NCBI RefSeq assembly: GCF_001894825.1
Contig: NZ_BCWY01000028.1
Location: 1-64,000, forward strand
Source of the DNA: Rhodococcus jostii NBRC 16295
Lineage (GTDB): Bacteria; Actinomycetota; Actinomycetes; Mycobacteriales; Mycobacteriaceae
Reading direction: 5' to 3'
Length of the DNA: 64,000 bases
Each line of letters opens with the position of its first letter. Positions within the stretch are counted from its first letter, which is position 1. This document shows, one piece after another, positions 47,922 through 56,070 of the stretch. The position numbers and the translations under genes are program-made. The notes beneath the pieces are model-generated. The model ran no database searches, was not told the origin of the DNA, and was given only the letters and a program-made list of their open reading frames with translations.

Positions 47922-48890
47922 TCACCGTCCGTTCGTCGAGCGGAGTCCGGGCACGCGCCCGGATTCGAGAGCTTGCTTGTAGATGTCCGGGTTGTAGAGG
48001 GGCAGTTCACCGGTGGCGTCGGTGGTCTCGAGATAGTCGAGCATCAGTTGCTGCCCATCCTCGGACTGGTCGGTGCCGAGGAACTCGGTGCGCTCAACGT
48101 GCAACCCCTCTGCCAGCGACATCGAGCCGCCGAAGTACACCGACCTCTTGACGGCCGCGATCGCCTCTCTCGGCCGGGAGCCCAGGTATCCGCCGAGTTC
48201 GGCGGCCCGCGTGATCAGTTCGCCCGGCGCGACGACCTCGTCGACGGCACCGTTGGCGAGAGCCTGCGCGGGGGTGAACGGCTTGCCTTCGAGGATCGCG
48301 ACCAGGGATCGGTGGGTGCCGATCAGCCGGGTCAGTCGCTGGGTACCGCCGCCGCCGGGATTGATTCCGAGGAGTACTTCCGGCTGACCGATGAAGAAGT
48401 CCCCGTCCGCCATGACCCGCAGATCGCATGCCCAGGCGAATTCCGCACCGAGGCCGAGTGCCGAACCATTCAGGGCGGCAACGAAGATGATGCCGCTCGC
48501 GTTCATCTTCAGGAACGTCGCGTGCAGGCGGTCGAGCTGGACGGCCCCCCAGAGCGGGGTCCGGCGTACCACGGGCTCGAGAAGACGGGCTCGATCCGCG
48601 CCTCTGGCTACCCGCGCGATCGCGGAGGCGCCGCGCCGGCCCAGCGGCGGCACCGCAGCACCCTCTTCCTGCAGCCACCGCACATCGGCGTGGCTGACGA
48701 ACCGGCCGGCACGCGTGCCGGTGAACACGACTGCGCGGACGCCGGGGTCGCGGTCGACCCGATCCACCAACTCCTCGAGCTGGTTGGCGATGTCGAGGCC
48801 GAACAGGCTGTGCTGGCCGCCGTCGACCCGCACGATCAGCACGTCTCCGCGGTCCTCGACCTCGAGGTGGCCCTTGTCTCCGTGTGTCAT
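47922..48890 (-). CDS. Enoyl-CoA hydratase/isomerase family protein
   Basis: A 322-residue crotonase-fold protein. The oxyanion-hole segments are VRAVVFTGTRAGRFVSHADV and FVAALNGSALGLGAEFAWACDLRVMADG, followed by INPGGGGTQRLTRLIG. It may hydrate, isomerise or hydrolyse a CoA thioester. First gene of the operon, divergent from a TetR regulator with two operator-like palindromes in the gap. Confidence 0.88.
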   Translation of the reverse strand: MTHGDKGHLEVEDRGDVLIVRVDGGQHSLFGLDIANQLEELVDRVDRDPGVRAVVFTGTRAGRFVSHADVRWLQEEGAAVPPLGRRGASAIARVARGADRARLLEPVVRRTPLWGAVQLDRLHATFLKMNASGIIFVAALNGSALGLGAEFAWACDLRVMADGDFFIGQPEVLLGINPGGGGTQRLTRLIGTHRSLVAILEGKPFTPAQALANGAVDEVVAPGELITRAAELGGYLGSRPREAIAAVKRSVYFGGSMSLAEGLHVERTEFLGTDQSEDGQQLMLDYLETTDATGELPLYNPDIYKQALESGRVPGLRSTNGR

Positions 48891-48964
48891 GAGATTTTCA
48901 CTTCCGTGAGGTGGGGGATGGGAAGTACGTGCGGCGAGTGCCGCGTGGGCGTTCGAACGGCACT

Positions 48965-48977
48965 GTAACTTCGTTAT
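48965..48977. promoter_or_regulatory. TetR operator site A
   Basis: GTAACTTCGTTAT, a copy of the TAAC-N3-GTTA palindrome shared with sites B (48986-48998) and C (49975-49987). Confidence 0.6.
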
Positions 48978-48985
48978 GAAGTACT

Positions 48986-48998
48986 ATAACCATGTTAT
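48986..48998. promoter_or_regulatory. TetR operator site B
   Basis: ATAACCATGTTAT, a perfect ATAAC-N3-GTTAT palindrome centred 21 bp (two helical turns) from site A in the gap between the divergent TetR and enoyl-CoA hydratase genes. Confidence 0.62.
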
Positions 48999-49066
48999 GC
49001 GCAGGTGGCAACCGTCACTTGGGCAACTTGCGCCTCCGACGGGCGCACGTGCAGTCAGGTGGAGAT

Positions 49067-49768
49067 ATGGGAGACACGTCGCCGGCGCCCGAGGGTGTGC
49101 CGGAGCGGCTGATTCGAGCCACGGTGGGCCTGCTGGCCGAGCAGGGACCGTCCGCGATCAAGGCGCGGACGGTGGCGTCCGCGGCGGGATTGTCGACGAT
49201 GGTGGTCTACCACCACTTCGGCGGCATCCCCGAGCTTGTCCGCGCGGTCGTCGACCATGGTTTCACCGAGCTCGGCATCGCGTTCTCACAGGTGGGGGCG
49301 ACGGACGATCCGATCGCGGACCTGTTCACGATGGCGTTGACGTGCCGGCGGATCGCCCGAGAGAACCCCCATCTGTACGACCTGATGTTCGGATTGTCCA
49401 CGCGCGCGACGTATCGCCCACTCGAGTCGGATGAGCGGTTGAGCGGACATTCGCCGGCCTTCCGGGCCGCCCACGCTCGCGTCACCGATGCGTGCGCCCG
49501 TCTGGTGAGTTCCGGCCGGGTCGGGGCGCAGGACCCCGAGGTCGTGGCCGCGCAGTTGTGGAGTTTCGTGCACGGCTACATCACCCTGGAGCTGGGCGAG
49601 CACTTCGTCGAGTTCGACGACGCCGTGATGCAGGTGCTGCTGCCGATGGGTGTGAATTTCTCTGTCGGACTGGGGGACACGCGCGAACTCGCGCAGGCCT
49701 CACACGAGAAGGCTGCGCGACTGTACGAGTCGGCGCAGCCGGCGAGCGGCACTTCCGCAGACGCCTGA
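49067..49768 (+). CDS. TetR-family regulator
   Basis: A 233-residue TetR regulator. The helix-turn-helix is VPERLIRATVGLLAEQGPSAIKARTVASAAGLSTMVVYHHFGGIPELVRAVV. A TetR_C effector domain follows. ATG 49067 is supported by GGTGGAG immediately upstream. Palindromes ATAAC-N3-GTTAT lie in its own promoter and in that of the SDR gene downstream, so it probably controls the divergent CoA operon, itself, and the SDR/MDR pair. Confidence 0.88.
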   Translation: MGDTSPAPEGVPERLIRATVGLLAEQGPSAIKARTVASAAGLSTMVVYHHFGGIPELVRAVVDHGFTELGIAFSQVGATDDPIADLFTMALTCRRIARENPHLYDLMFGLSTRATYRPLESDERLSGHSPAFRAAHARVTDACARLVSSGRVGAQDPEVVAAQLWSFVHGYITLELGEHFVEFDDAVMQVLLPMGVNFSVGLGDTRELAQASHEKAARLYESAQPASGTSADA

Positions 49769-49972
49769 GTCGAGACTGCGAGGCCCCGGACGGGCAGTCC
49801 TCGGCACGAGCGCAGATGTGCGGGCTGCGCTCTGGTCGCGCACCGATACGCGAGGTCCTCGGTCGAGTCCGGGACCTAGTGGCGAGCTCATTCCGCCGAT
49901 GGGTGATGTTTTACCCCCGCGGCGTCAGTGTGCGCGCGATCGGATTGTTGGTGACAGGGCATTGCATCTGTC

Positions 49973-49989
49973 CTATAACGAAGTTATAG
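49973..49989. promoter_or_regulatory. TetR operator site C overlapping a -10 element
   Basis: CTATAAC-GAA-GTTATAG, a perfect 7-3-7 palindrome. Its right end forms TATAGT (49985-49990), a good -10 box that ends 6 bases before the SDR start, so a bound repressor would block transcription. Confidence 0.65.
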
Positions 49990-49996
49990 TCGCAGG

Positions 49997-50905
49997 ATGA
50001 AACGTGATCTGGTGGGCCGCAAAGTAATCGTTACCGGGGCCGCGCGCGGCATCGGCGAGAAGGTGGCTCGCCTCGCCGCGGCCCAGGGGGCTCGTGTCGC
50101 CCTGATCGGACTCGAACCCGACAGACTGCGCGCCCTCGCCGAGGAGCTCGGTTCGTCGGCGCACTGGCGCGAGGCAGACGTGCGCGACAGCGCGACGCTG
50201 CAATCCGCGATAGACGAGTGCGCCGGCACGATGAACGGCGTCGACATGGTCGTCGCCAATGCGGGGGTGGCCGCGTACGGAACAGTGCGACACGCGGACG
50301 AGGCGTCCTTCGAGCGTGTCGTGGACATCAACCTGAACGGGGTCTTCCGCACCCTCAAACATGCGACACCCCACCTGCACCGCAGCCGGGGCCACGTGCT
50401 GATCGTGGCATCCGCGCTATCTTTCACCTCGATAGGCGGTCTGGCCTCCTATGGCGCGAGCAAGGCGGGTGTCGAGTCGCTCGCACTGGCCTATCGGGCG
50501 GAGGTGGCCCATCTCGGGATCACGGTCGGTCTTGTCCATCCGTCCTGGATCGACACCGACCTGGTCCGAGGCGCCGAGATCGATATTCCCTCCTTTCAGG
50601 CGATGCGCACACGCCTGCCGTATCCGGGCAACGTCACGACCAGTGTCGACCGGGCGGCCTCGGCCATCGTGGACGGACTCGCGTTTCGGCGAAGCCGGGT
50701 CTACGTGCCGCGGGCCGTCGTCGTCGCCAACTGGGCCAAAGCACTACTGAATTCACCACTGATCTGGCCGTGGACACGGCGGTTCTCCGCCGCGACAGTT
50801 CCGTCCCTCGAGACCGAAGTCGCCGCCTTGGGTCGCAACAACCAGCTCGTTCCGGAGTTGCCGCATCCCACCGACAATGATCAGCACAGCCCGGCGCGCA
50901 TCTAG
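49997..50905 (+). CDS. SDR family oxidoreductase
   Basis: A 302-residue SDR. TGAARGIGE is the coenzyme motif, VANAG the structural NNAG variant, and YGASK the active Tyr/Lys. The C-terminal extension of about 50 residues (FRRSRVYVPRAVVVANWAKALLNSPLIWPWTRRF) is hydrophobic and typical of membrane-associated SDRs. There is no separate ribosome binding site; the TATAGT box ends 6 bases before the ATG, so the transcript is probably leaderless. The TetR palindrome covers this box. Confidence 0.86.
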   Translation: MKRDLVGRKVIVTGAARGIGEKVARLAAAQGARVALIGLEPDRLRALAEELGSSAHWREADVRDSATLQSAIDECAGTMNGVDMVVANAGVAAYGTVRHADEASFERVVDINLNGVFRTLKHATPHLHRSRGHVLIVASALSFTSIGGLASYGASKAGVESLALAYRAEVAHLGITVGLVHPSWIDTDLVRGAEIDIPSFQAMRTRLPYPGNVTTSVDRAASAIVDGLAFRRSRVYVPRAVVVANWAKALLNSPLIWPWTRRFSAATVPSLETEVAALGRNNQLVPELPHPTDNDQHSPARI

Positions 50906-50947
50906 AGCAAGCCACTGTGGTCCGCACGAAGTATAGAGATAGGAAAC

Positions 50948-51952
50948 ATGATGAAGGCTGTCGTACTCGATCGTTACGGGAGCAATGACGGTGTGCGGGC
51001 TGGCGAAGTACCCACCCCGCCGGTGCGAGATGATGACGTCCTGGTTCAAATCCGCGCCGCGAGCGTGAATCCCTTGGATCTGAAGATTCGAGAGGGGAAG
51101 CTCAAACCCATTCTGCCGTACCGGCTACCGATCGTCCTGGGCAATGACCTGGCCGGTGTCGTCGTCCGTGTCGGACCCGCGGTGCGACGATTCCAGCCCG
51201 GCGACGAGATCTATGCGCGACCTCACCAAGACCGAATCGGCGCGTTCGCGGAATTCATTGCCGTGAACGAGGAGGACGTGGCGCTCATGCCACGCGAACT
51301 CACCATGGAGGAGGCGGCCTCGGTCCCGTTGGTCGGATTGACCGGATGGCAGGCGCTGACGGAGAAGTCGAACCTGCAAGCGGGACAGAAGGTTCTGATC
51401 CATTCCGGCTCCGGCGGTGTCGGCACGTTCGCGATTCAACTGGCCAAGCATCTCGGTGCGACGGTGGCCACGACGACGAGCACGGCGAACGCCGAGTGGG
51501 TAGGGCGCCTGGGTGCCGATATCGTGATCGACTACAAGAAGGACGATTTCGCGGAGATTCTGCAGGACTACGATCTCGTTCTCGACACCCTCGGCGGTGA
51601 GACGCTCGAAAGGTCACTCCGCGTTCTCAAACCTGGTGGGAAGGTCATTTCCATCGCCGGTCCGCCCGATCCTGGCTTCGCGAAGGAAGCCGGATTGAAC
51701 TGGCTCGTGCAACAGGTGATGCGGCTGCTGAGCTTCCGAATCCGGAGGGCAGCGAAACGGCGCAAGGTGACCTATTCCTTCCTGTTCATGAAATCGAGTG
51801 GAGAACAACTACGCCAGCTCGCGTCCATCATCGACGCCGGTGCGATACGCCCGGTCGTCGATAAGGTCTTCCCGTTCGAATCGACCAAGGCAGCATTGGC
51901 TTACGTCGAGCAGGGGCGCGCAAAGGGAAAGGTCGTCGTCAAGATCGGATGA
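50948..51952 (+). CDS. Zinc-less MDR / NADPH:quinone-type oxidoreductase
   Basis: A 334-residue medium-chain dehydrogenase/reductase. It shows SVNPLDLKIREGKLKPILPYRLPIVLGNDLAGVV and the NADPH motif LIHSGSGGVGTFAIQLAKHLGATV. Catalytic and structural Zn cysteines are missing, as in quinone oxidoreductases and enone reductases. It lies 43 bases after the SDR gene and is probably cotranscribed under the same TetR control. The start may be the first or second of two adjacent ATGs. Confidence 0.88.
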   Translation: MMKAVVLDRYGSNDGVRAGEVPTPPVRDDDVLVQIRAASVNPLDLKIREGKLKPILPYRLPIVLGNDLAGVVVRVGPAVRRFQPGDEIYARPHQDRIGAFAEFIAVNEEDVALMPRELTMEEAASVPLVGLTGWQALTEKSNLQAGQKVLIHSGSGGVGTFAIQLAKHLGATVATTTSTANAEWVGRLGADIVIDYKKDDFAEILQDYDLVLDTLGGETLERSLRVLKPGGKVISIAGPPDPGFAKEAGLNWLVQQVMRLLSFRIRRAAKRRKVTYSFLFMKSSGEQLRQLASIIDAGAIRPVVDKVFPFESTKAALAYVEQGRAKGKVVVKIG

Positions 51953-52619
51953 AAACACCCCGCGTCAGCCGGAATGGGTCAGCTTCCGCCATCGTTTCGT
52001 CAAACGTCGTCGAGGACCGAGGTCACCCTCTGATGTCGCCGTCGGTGCCACCCAGAGGTCGCGGGCCGCACCTGCGGCGCTCGTTCGTCGGGACGGAATA
52101 TCTCTCCGTCAGTTGCGCGATGAACACCTGCTGCGCGAGCGGTCGAGGCGCTGCACCGAGGCGAACCGATCGCGGTGTTGGCCATCCGGCTAGGCTTCTC
52201 CGACCCCCGACCTTCCGCCGAGTCTTCACGCGGTGGACCGGATCGGCCCCTAGCACATTCGCCCGAAGTGCAAACCCCGTTCACGCCGGTCACCTCTTCG
52301 ATCTTCCGGCGCTGCTGGAAAGCGTCTGGCGATAGATGCCCAGCACGCACGTGGCGGTCCCGGCCTGCCAGCCGGTGGTACCCGCGGTCTTCGCCCCCTT
52401 GCGCGATGGGACGACACTCGCCCGCGGAGGCGGCCGATATAGAGCCCGGATCCTGCTGAAAATCTCGCCCGCGGGAGGGGCGTTGCGGCCTACGATTGAG
52501 ATCCAGCCCTGCGGCTCATCCCCTCTGGTCGCGCGCCCAGCCGAGTACATCCACGGAATTCGACAGCCGGTCTCGCCAAGAGAGCGAGCAGCCGGTGCGT
52601 CGAGTATCGGAGGGATGCC
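51953..52619. other. Gap of 667 bases with an AraC remnant
   Basis: No intact gene. The left half contains a decayed AraC-type DNA-binding domain (listed separately). The right half, before the permease gene, has no coding signal that I trust and should contain the permease promoter. Confidence 0.5.
52030..52276 (+). pseudogene. Frameshifted AraC-family regulator remnant
   Basis: Pieces of one AraC C-terminal domain are spread over three frames in order. They are GISLRQLRDEHLLRERSR, then EALHRGEPIAVLAIRLGFSD, then PTFRRVFTRWTGSAPSTFAR. Read together they give the second helix-turn-helix and the FxRxFxRWTGxxPSxF end typical of AraC regulators. At least two frameshifts and the absence of an N-terminal domain show it is a pseudogene. 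Confidence 0.75.
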
Positions 52620-54443
52620 ATGAGTGCAACACCCACATTGAAGAAGGCGCTGAGCCAGCGGCAGCTGACGATGATTGCCATCGGCGGGGTGATCGGCGCA
52701 GGGTTGTTCGTCGGGTCGGGCGTCGTCATCGGCGACACCGGGCCGGGGGCCTTCATCACCTATGCGCTTGCCGGGGTCCTGATCATCATGGTTATGCGGA
52801 TGCTGGCCGAGATGGCGGTGGCCAATCCGTCGACCGGATCGTTCGCCGACTATGCCCGCGCCGCGTTGGGCAACTGGGCCGGCTTCTCCGTCGGCTGGTT
52901 GTACTGGTACTTCTGGGTGATCGTCGTCGGCTTCGAGGCGATCGCCGGCGCGACGATCATCCAGTACTGGATCGACATCCCACTGTGGTTGTCGGCGTTG
53001 GTTCTGATGATTCTGATGACGGCAACGAATCTGTTCTCGGTGTCGTCGTTCGGCGAGTTCGAATTCTGGTTCGCCGGGATCAAGGTGGCAGCGATCGTGG
53101 TGTTCATCGGGCTGGGCACACTGTTCGTTCTCGGGGTGTGGCCGAACAAATCGCTCGATTTCTCGAACCTGTGGAGCCATGACGGGTTCCTGCCGTTCGG
53201 CGCCATGGCCATCACGGTCGGTGTGGTCACGGTGATCTTCTCCATGGTCGGCGCCGAAATCGCGACGATCGCCGCCGCGGAATCGGCGGATCCGGAGCGG
53301 GCGGTGACCAAGGCCGCGAACTCGGTGATCGTGCGGATCGCCGTGTTCTTCGTCGGCTCCACGTTCCTGCTGGCGACGATCCTGCCGTGGAACGACGAGG
53401 ATGCGGCAGCGTCCCCCTTCGTCGCCGCGTTCACCGAAATGGGGATCCCGTACGCCGACCACATCATGAACGCCGTGGTGTTGACCGCCGTGTTGAGCTG
53501 TCTCAACTCGGGCATGTACACCGCCTCCCGCATGCTGTTCGTCCTCGCTGCGCGCCGGGAGGCGCCTGCGCAGCTGGTCAGGGTGACCCGTCGAGGGGTG
53601 CCTGCTACCGCGATACTCGCGTCCTCGGTCGTCGGCTTTCTGTGCGTCATCGCCGCGGCAGTCTCACCGGACACCGTTTTCGTCTTCCTGCTGAACTCCA
53701 GCGGTGCGGTCATCCTGTTCGTCTACCTGCTCATCGCCGTCTCCCAGATCGTGCTGCGGTACCGCACCCCGGACTCGGAGCTACGGGTCAAGATGTGGCT
53801 GTTCCCGGTGTTGTCGATCATCACCGCGGCCGCGATCGTGGCGATCCTGGTGCAGATGTATCTGCAGGATGATGTGCGGTCGCAACTGGTGCTGAGCCTG
53901 TTGTCGTGGGCCGTCGTCATCGTGCTGTTCCTCGCCAACAAGTGGTTCGTGGGCAGGCGGCCTGTCGTGGAAGGGGTCGCGGCGACGACACGTCCGCACC
54001 GAGTGCTGGTGCTGGCGAACCAGACCGTCCAGTCCAAGGAAATGCTCGACGAGCTTCGTCGCATCGACGCGGATCGGGATGCCACCTACTTCGTGGTCGT
54101 GCCGGCCAGTCCGATCGAGACCGGAACTGCCGCCACCCACGGTCCACTCGACGTCGCGGAAGCGACCCGAGAGGTCGCACAACAGCGGTTGGACGACACG
54201 CTGGCGACACTTCGCGCGGAGAACCTCGAAGCCGACGGTGAGTTGGGTGACTACCGCCCGCTGCGGGCCCTAGCCGCCGCCGTCGACTCGTTCCGTCCGG
54301 ATCAGATCGTCATCTCGACACTGCCACCGGAAGAGTCGGTGTGGCACCGCTTCGACGTCGTGGACCGTGCACGCGCCGAGCACAGTGTGCCGGTGACGCA
54401 CGTCGTCGTCACCCCGGTCGCCGCAGAGGGATCCCCCCGATGA
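52620..54443 (+). CDS. APC-family amino-acid permease with C-terminal cytosolic domain
   Basis: A 607-residue transporter. Residues 1-445 form a 12-helix amino-acid/polyamine/organocation permease of the GabP/AnsP/ProY type (AIGGVIGAGLFVGSGVVIGDTGPGAFITYALAGVL; FSMVGAEIATIAAAESADPERAV; SCLNSGMYTASRML). The last 140 residues are soluble, begin HRVLVLANQTVQSKEML, and resemble a USP-like nucleotide-binding alpha-beta domain (FRPDQIVISTLPPEESVWHRFDVVDRA). GGAGGG precedes the ATG. Its stop overlaps the next gene, a universal stress protein, by ATGA. Confidence 0.88.
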   Translation: MSATPTLKKALSQRQLTMIAIGGVIGAGLFVGSGVVIGDTGPGAFITYALAGVLIIMVMRMLAEMAVANPSTGSFADYARAALGNWAGFSVGWLYWYFWVIVVGFEAIAGATIIQYWIDIPLWLSALVLMILMTATNLFSVSSFGEFEFWFAGIKVAAIVVFIGLGTLFVLGVWPNKSLDFSNLWSHDGFLPFGAMAITVGVVTVIFSMVGAEIATIAAAESADPERAVTKAANSVIVRIAVFFVGSTFLLATILPWNDEDAAASPFVAAFTEMGIPYADHIMNAVVLTAVLSCLNSGMYTASRMLFVLAARREAPAQLVRVTRRGVPATAILASSVVGFLCVIAAAVSPDTVFVFLLNSSGAVILFVYLLIAVSQIVLRYRTPDSELRVKMWLFPVLSIITAAAIVAILVQMYLQDDVRSQLVLSLLSWAVVIVLFLANKWFVGRRPVVEGVAATTRPHRVLVLANQTVQSKEMLDELRRIDADRDATYFVVVPASPIETGTAATHGPLDVAEATREVAQQRLDDTLATLRAENLEADGELGDYRPLRALAAAVDSFRPDQIVISTLPPEESVWHRFDVVDRARAEHSVPVTHVVVTPVAAEGSPR

Positions 54444-55330
54444 CGATCATCGCCGGATTCAGCTCGAGCCGTCAGGGGACCGCGCCCCTCAACCTGGCGG
54501 TGCAGATATCACGCTGGACCGGTGACAAGGTAGTGGCCGCGGCGATCGTGGAACGGCCGTGGCCTGCGAAAAACGACCCCCTCGAGCGCGAATACCTGGG
54601 CTACGTCACCGAGCAGGCTTCGCGCGCACTGGACGGGGTGGTCGGCCAGCTGCCCGGGGGTCTGGATATTCCCAGCGTCGTCCACCAATCCGATTCCATT
54701 CCAACAGGTTTGATTGAACTCGTGACCACCCACGGCGCGCGCCTCGTCGTTGTCGGGTCGTCGTCGTCCGGGTTGCTGGGCAGGGTGACGCTGGGCAGCG
54801 TCACCGAACGGCTGGTCCATACCGCGGCGGTGCCCGTCGCGATCGCTCCGCGCGGCTACCCGCCGGTGCCCGAGTCGATCTGCCGGATCACCGTCGCGTA
54901 CGGAGGCGAGGCCGACGTGAACGGTCTCGTTGCTGCCACCGCCGAACTGGCCAGACAGTGGCCGGTGCAGTTGCGGATCGTGTCGTTCACGGTGCGGCCG
55001 ATGACGATGTTCGGCGGCGCGATCGAGCGATCGACGGAGGATCTCGTCGTCCAGCAGTGGGCACGCCGGACGCGCGAAGATATCATCAAGCAGCTCAATG
55101 CAGTTCGCGCCCGAATTCCGGTTCCCGACGTGGATGTCGTGGTGGGCAGCGGCCACGACTGGCGTGAGGCGGTGGAGGCCGTCTCCTGGGAAGCCGGCGA
55201 CATGCTGGCGCTGGGGTCGGGCGCGGCCGGACCCGCGGCCCACGTATTCCTCGGCTCGGCCGCCTCGAAGATACTACGTCACGCTCCCGTGCCCGTGATG
55301 ATCGTTCCCAGGCACGCATTGGCGGCGTAG
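54440..55330 (+). CDS. Universal stress protein, tandem USP domains
   Basis: A 296-residue protein with two USP (UspA) domains. The first half ends in VVGSSSSGLLGRVTLGSVTERLVHTAAVPVAIAPRG, with the G-2x-G-9x-G-(S/T) nucleotide-binding motif. The second half ends in ALGSGAAGPAAHVFLGSAASKILRHAPVPVMIVPR, also motif-like. It is translationally coupled to the permease by ATGA, so it may regulate that transporter through the permease C-terminal domain (inference). Confidence 0.87.
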   Translation: MTIIAGFSSSRQGTAPLNLAVQISRWTGDKVVAAAIVERPWPAKNDPLEREYLGYVTEQASRALDGVVGQLPGGLDIPSVVHQSDSIPTGLIELVTTHGARLVVVGSSSSGLLGRVTLGSVTERLVHTAAVPVAIAPRGYPPVPESICRITVAYGGEADVNGLVAATAELARQWPVQLRIVSFTVRPMTMFGGAIERSTEDLVVQQWARRTREDIIKQLNAVRARIPVPDVDVVVGSGHDWREAVEAVSWEAGDMLALGSGAAGPAAHVFLGSAASKILRHAPVPVMIVPRHALAA

Positions 55331-55343
55331 GCAGAAAAGGTGC

Positions 55344-55376
55344 GATCGGCGGGCGAACGGGGAGACCCCGCCGATC
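55344..55376. terminator. Hairpin after the universal stress protein gene
   Basis: A perfect 10-bp stem GATCGGCGGG / CCCGCCGATC with a 13-base loop begins 13 bases past the stop. Confidence 0.7.
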
Positions 55377-55599
55377 CGCCTCGAGGAGGCGACGTCGACG
55401 GGGTCATCCACCACCTCGGTGTTCTCGCCCCTCGTCTCGAACACCGTTGTCGCCGTAGCCTCTCCCAGGACTACGGCGATATGAACGTACCTGGACGCTC
55501 GGCTATGCGCACCAAATCAACTCGCTGAGAATATAATTCGATGACTGTTCCAACCATGGACACGCGCAGAGTGCGTGACCTGCACAGACCCGTCGAGGC

Positions 55600-55875
55600 T
55601 CACCGGCCGCGGCGTGCGAGCCGTTCGCCCGGTGTCGTGGCACCCCAGACGCCGTGCTGTTGGCCGGTGTCGAGTGCATACGCGAGGCATTCCCTCAACA
55701 CGGGGCAGGCGCGGCAGAACTCCTTGGCGAGATCTTCCCGCTCGGAGCGAGCATTCCTGCGTTCGGCGTCCGCGGGGAAGAAGATCTCCGCGTCCTCTCC
55801 ATGGCAGCGCGCAGACAATCGCCACTGCCACAACTCGGTGTCGTGGCGTTGCAGTGTTGTCACCGGTGTCGACAT
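55600..55875 (-). CDS. WhiB-family iron-sulfur regulator
   Basis: A 91-residue Wbl protein with the four cluster cysteines at Cys24 (SARCHG), Cys54, Cys57 and Cys63 (CRACPVLREC) and the turn GVWGATTPGER. The C-terminal basic tail is short (RLARRGR). ATG 55875 gives a length typical of WhiB1/WhiB2-type proteins. A longer in-frame reading upstream is not family-like. Divergent from the cystathionine-beta-synthase-like gene. Confidence 0.86.
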   Translation of the reverse strand: MSTPVTTLQRHDTELWQWRLSARCHGEDAEIFFPADAERRNARSEREDLAKEFCRACPVLRECLAYALDTGQQHGVWGATTPGERLARRGR

Positions 55876-56070
55876 CGGATCGACTACCCCCTTCTCTCTC
55901 GGGTCGTCCTGTAGTACAGCGCATTCGCACATGGCCGAGAAGAATTCCGATCTTCGGGATTTCGGATGAGCCGGCGAAGATCGGATCGGCGTGACGAGAA
56001 CCCTGTTGTCCGTCCGCTGCTCTTGCGATGCTGACCGAGTGACACTCGGGCGGCCTCGAGAGGCAGACGT

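Noticed and set aside
45485-48010. An 841-codon frame joining the acyl-CoA ligase with upstream sequence
   Set aside because: The upstream part is a shadow of the hydrolase gene in another frame; the ligase starts at 46954.
48965-49989. Similarity of the palindromes (TAACTTCGTTAT) to half a loxP site
   Set aside because: Only the arm-like core is shared. The spacing is 3 bases rather than 8 and three copies sit in promoters next to a TetR gene, so operators explain them better.
55541-55969. Plus-strand frames antisense to the WhiB gene at 55.6 kb
   Set aside because: They mirror the WhiB frame and have no domain features.
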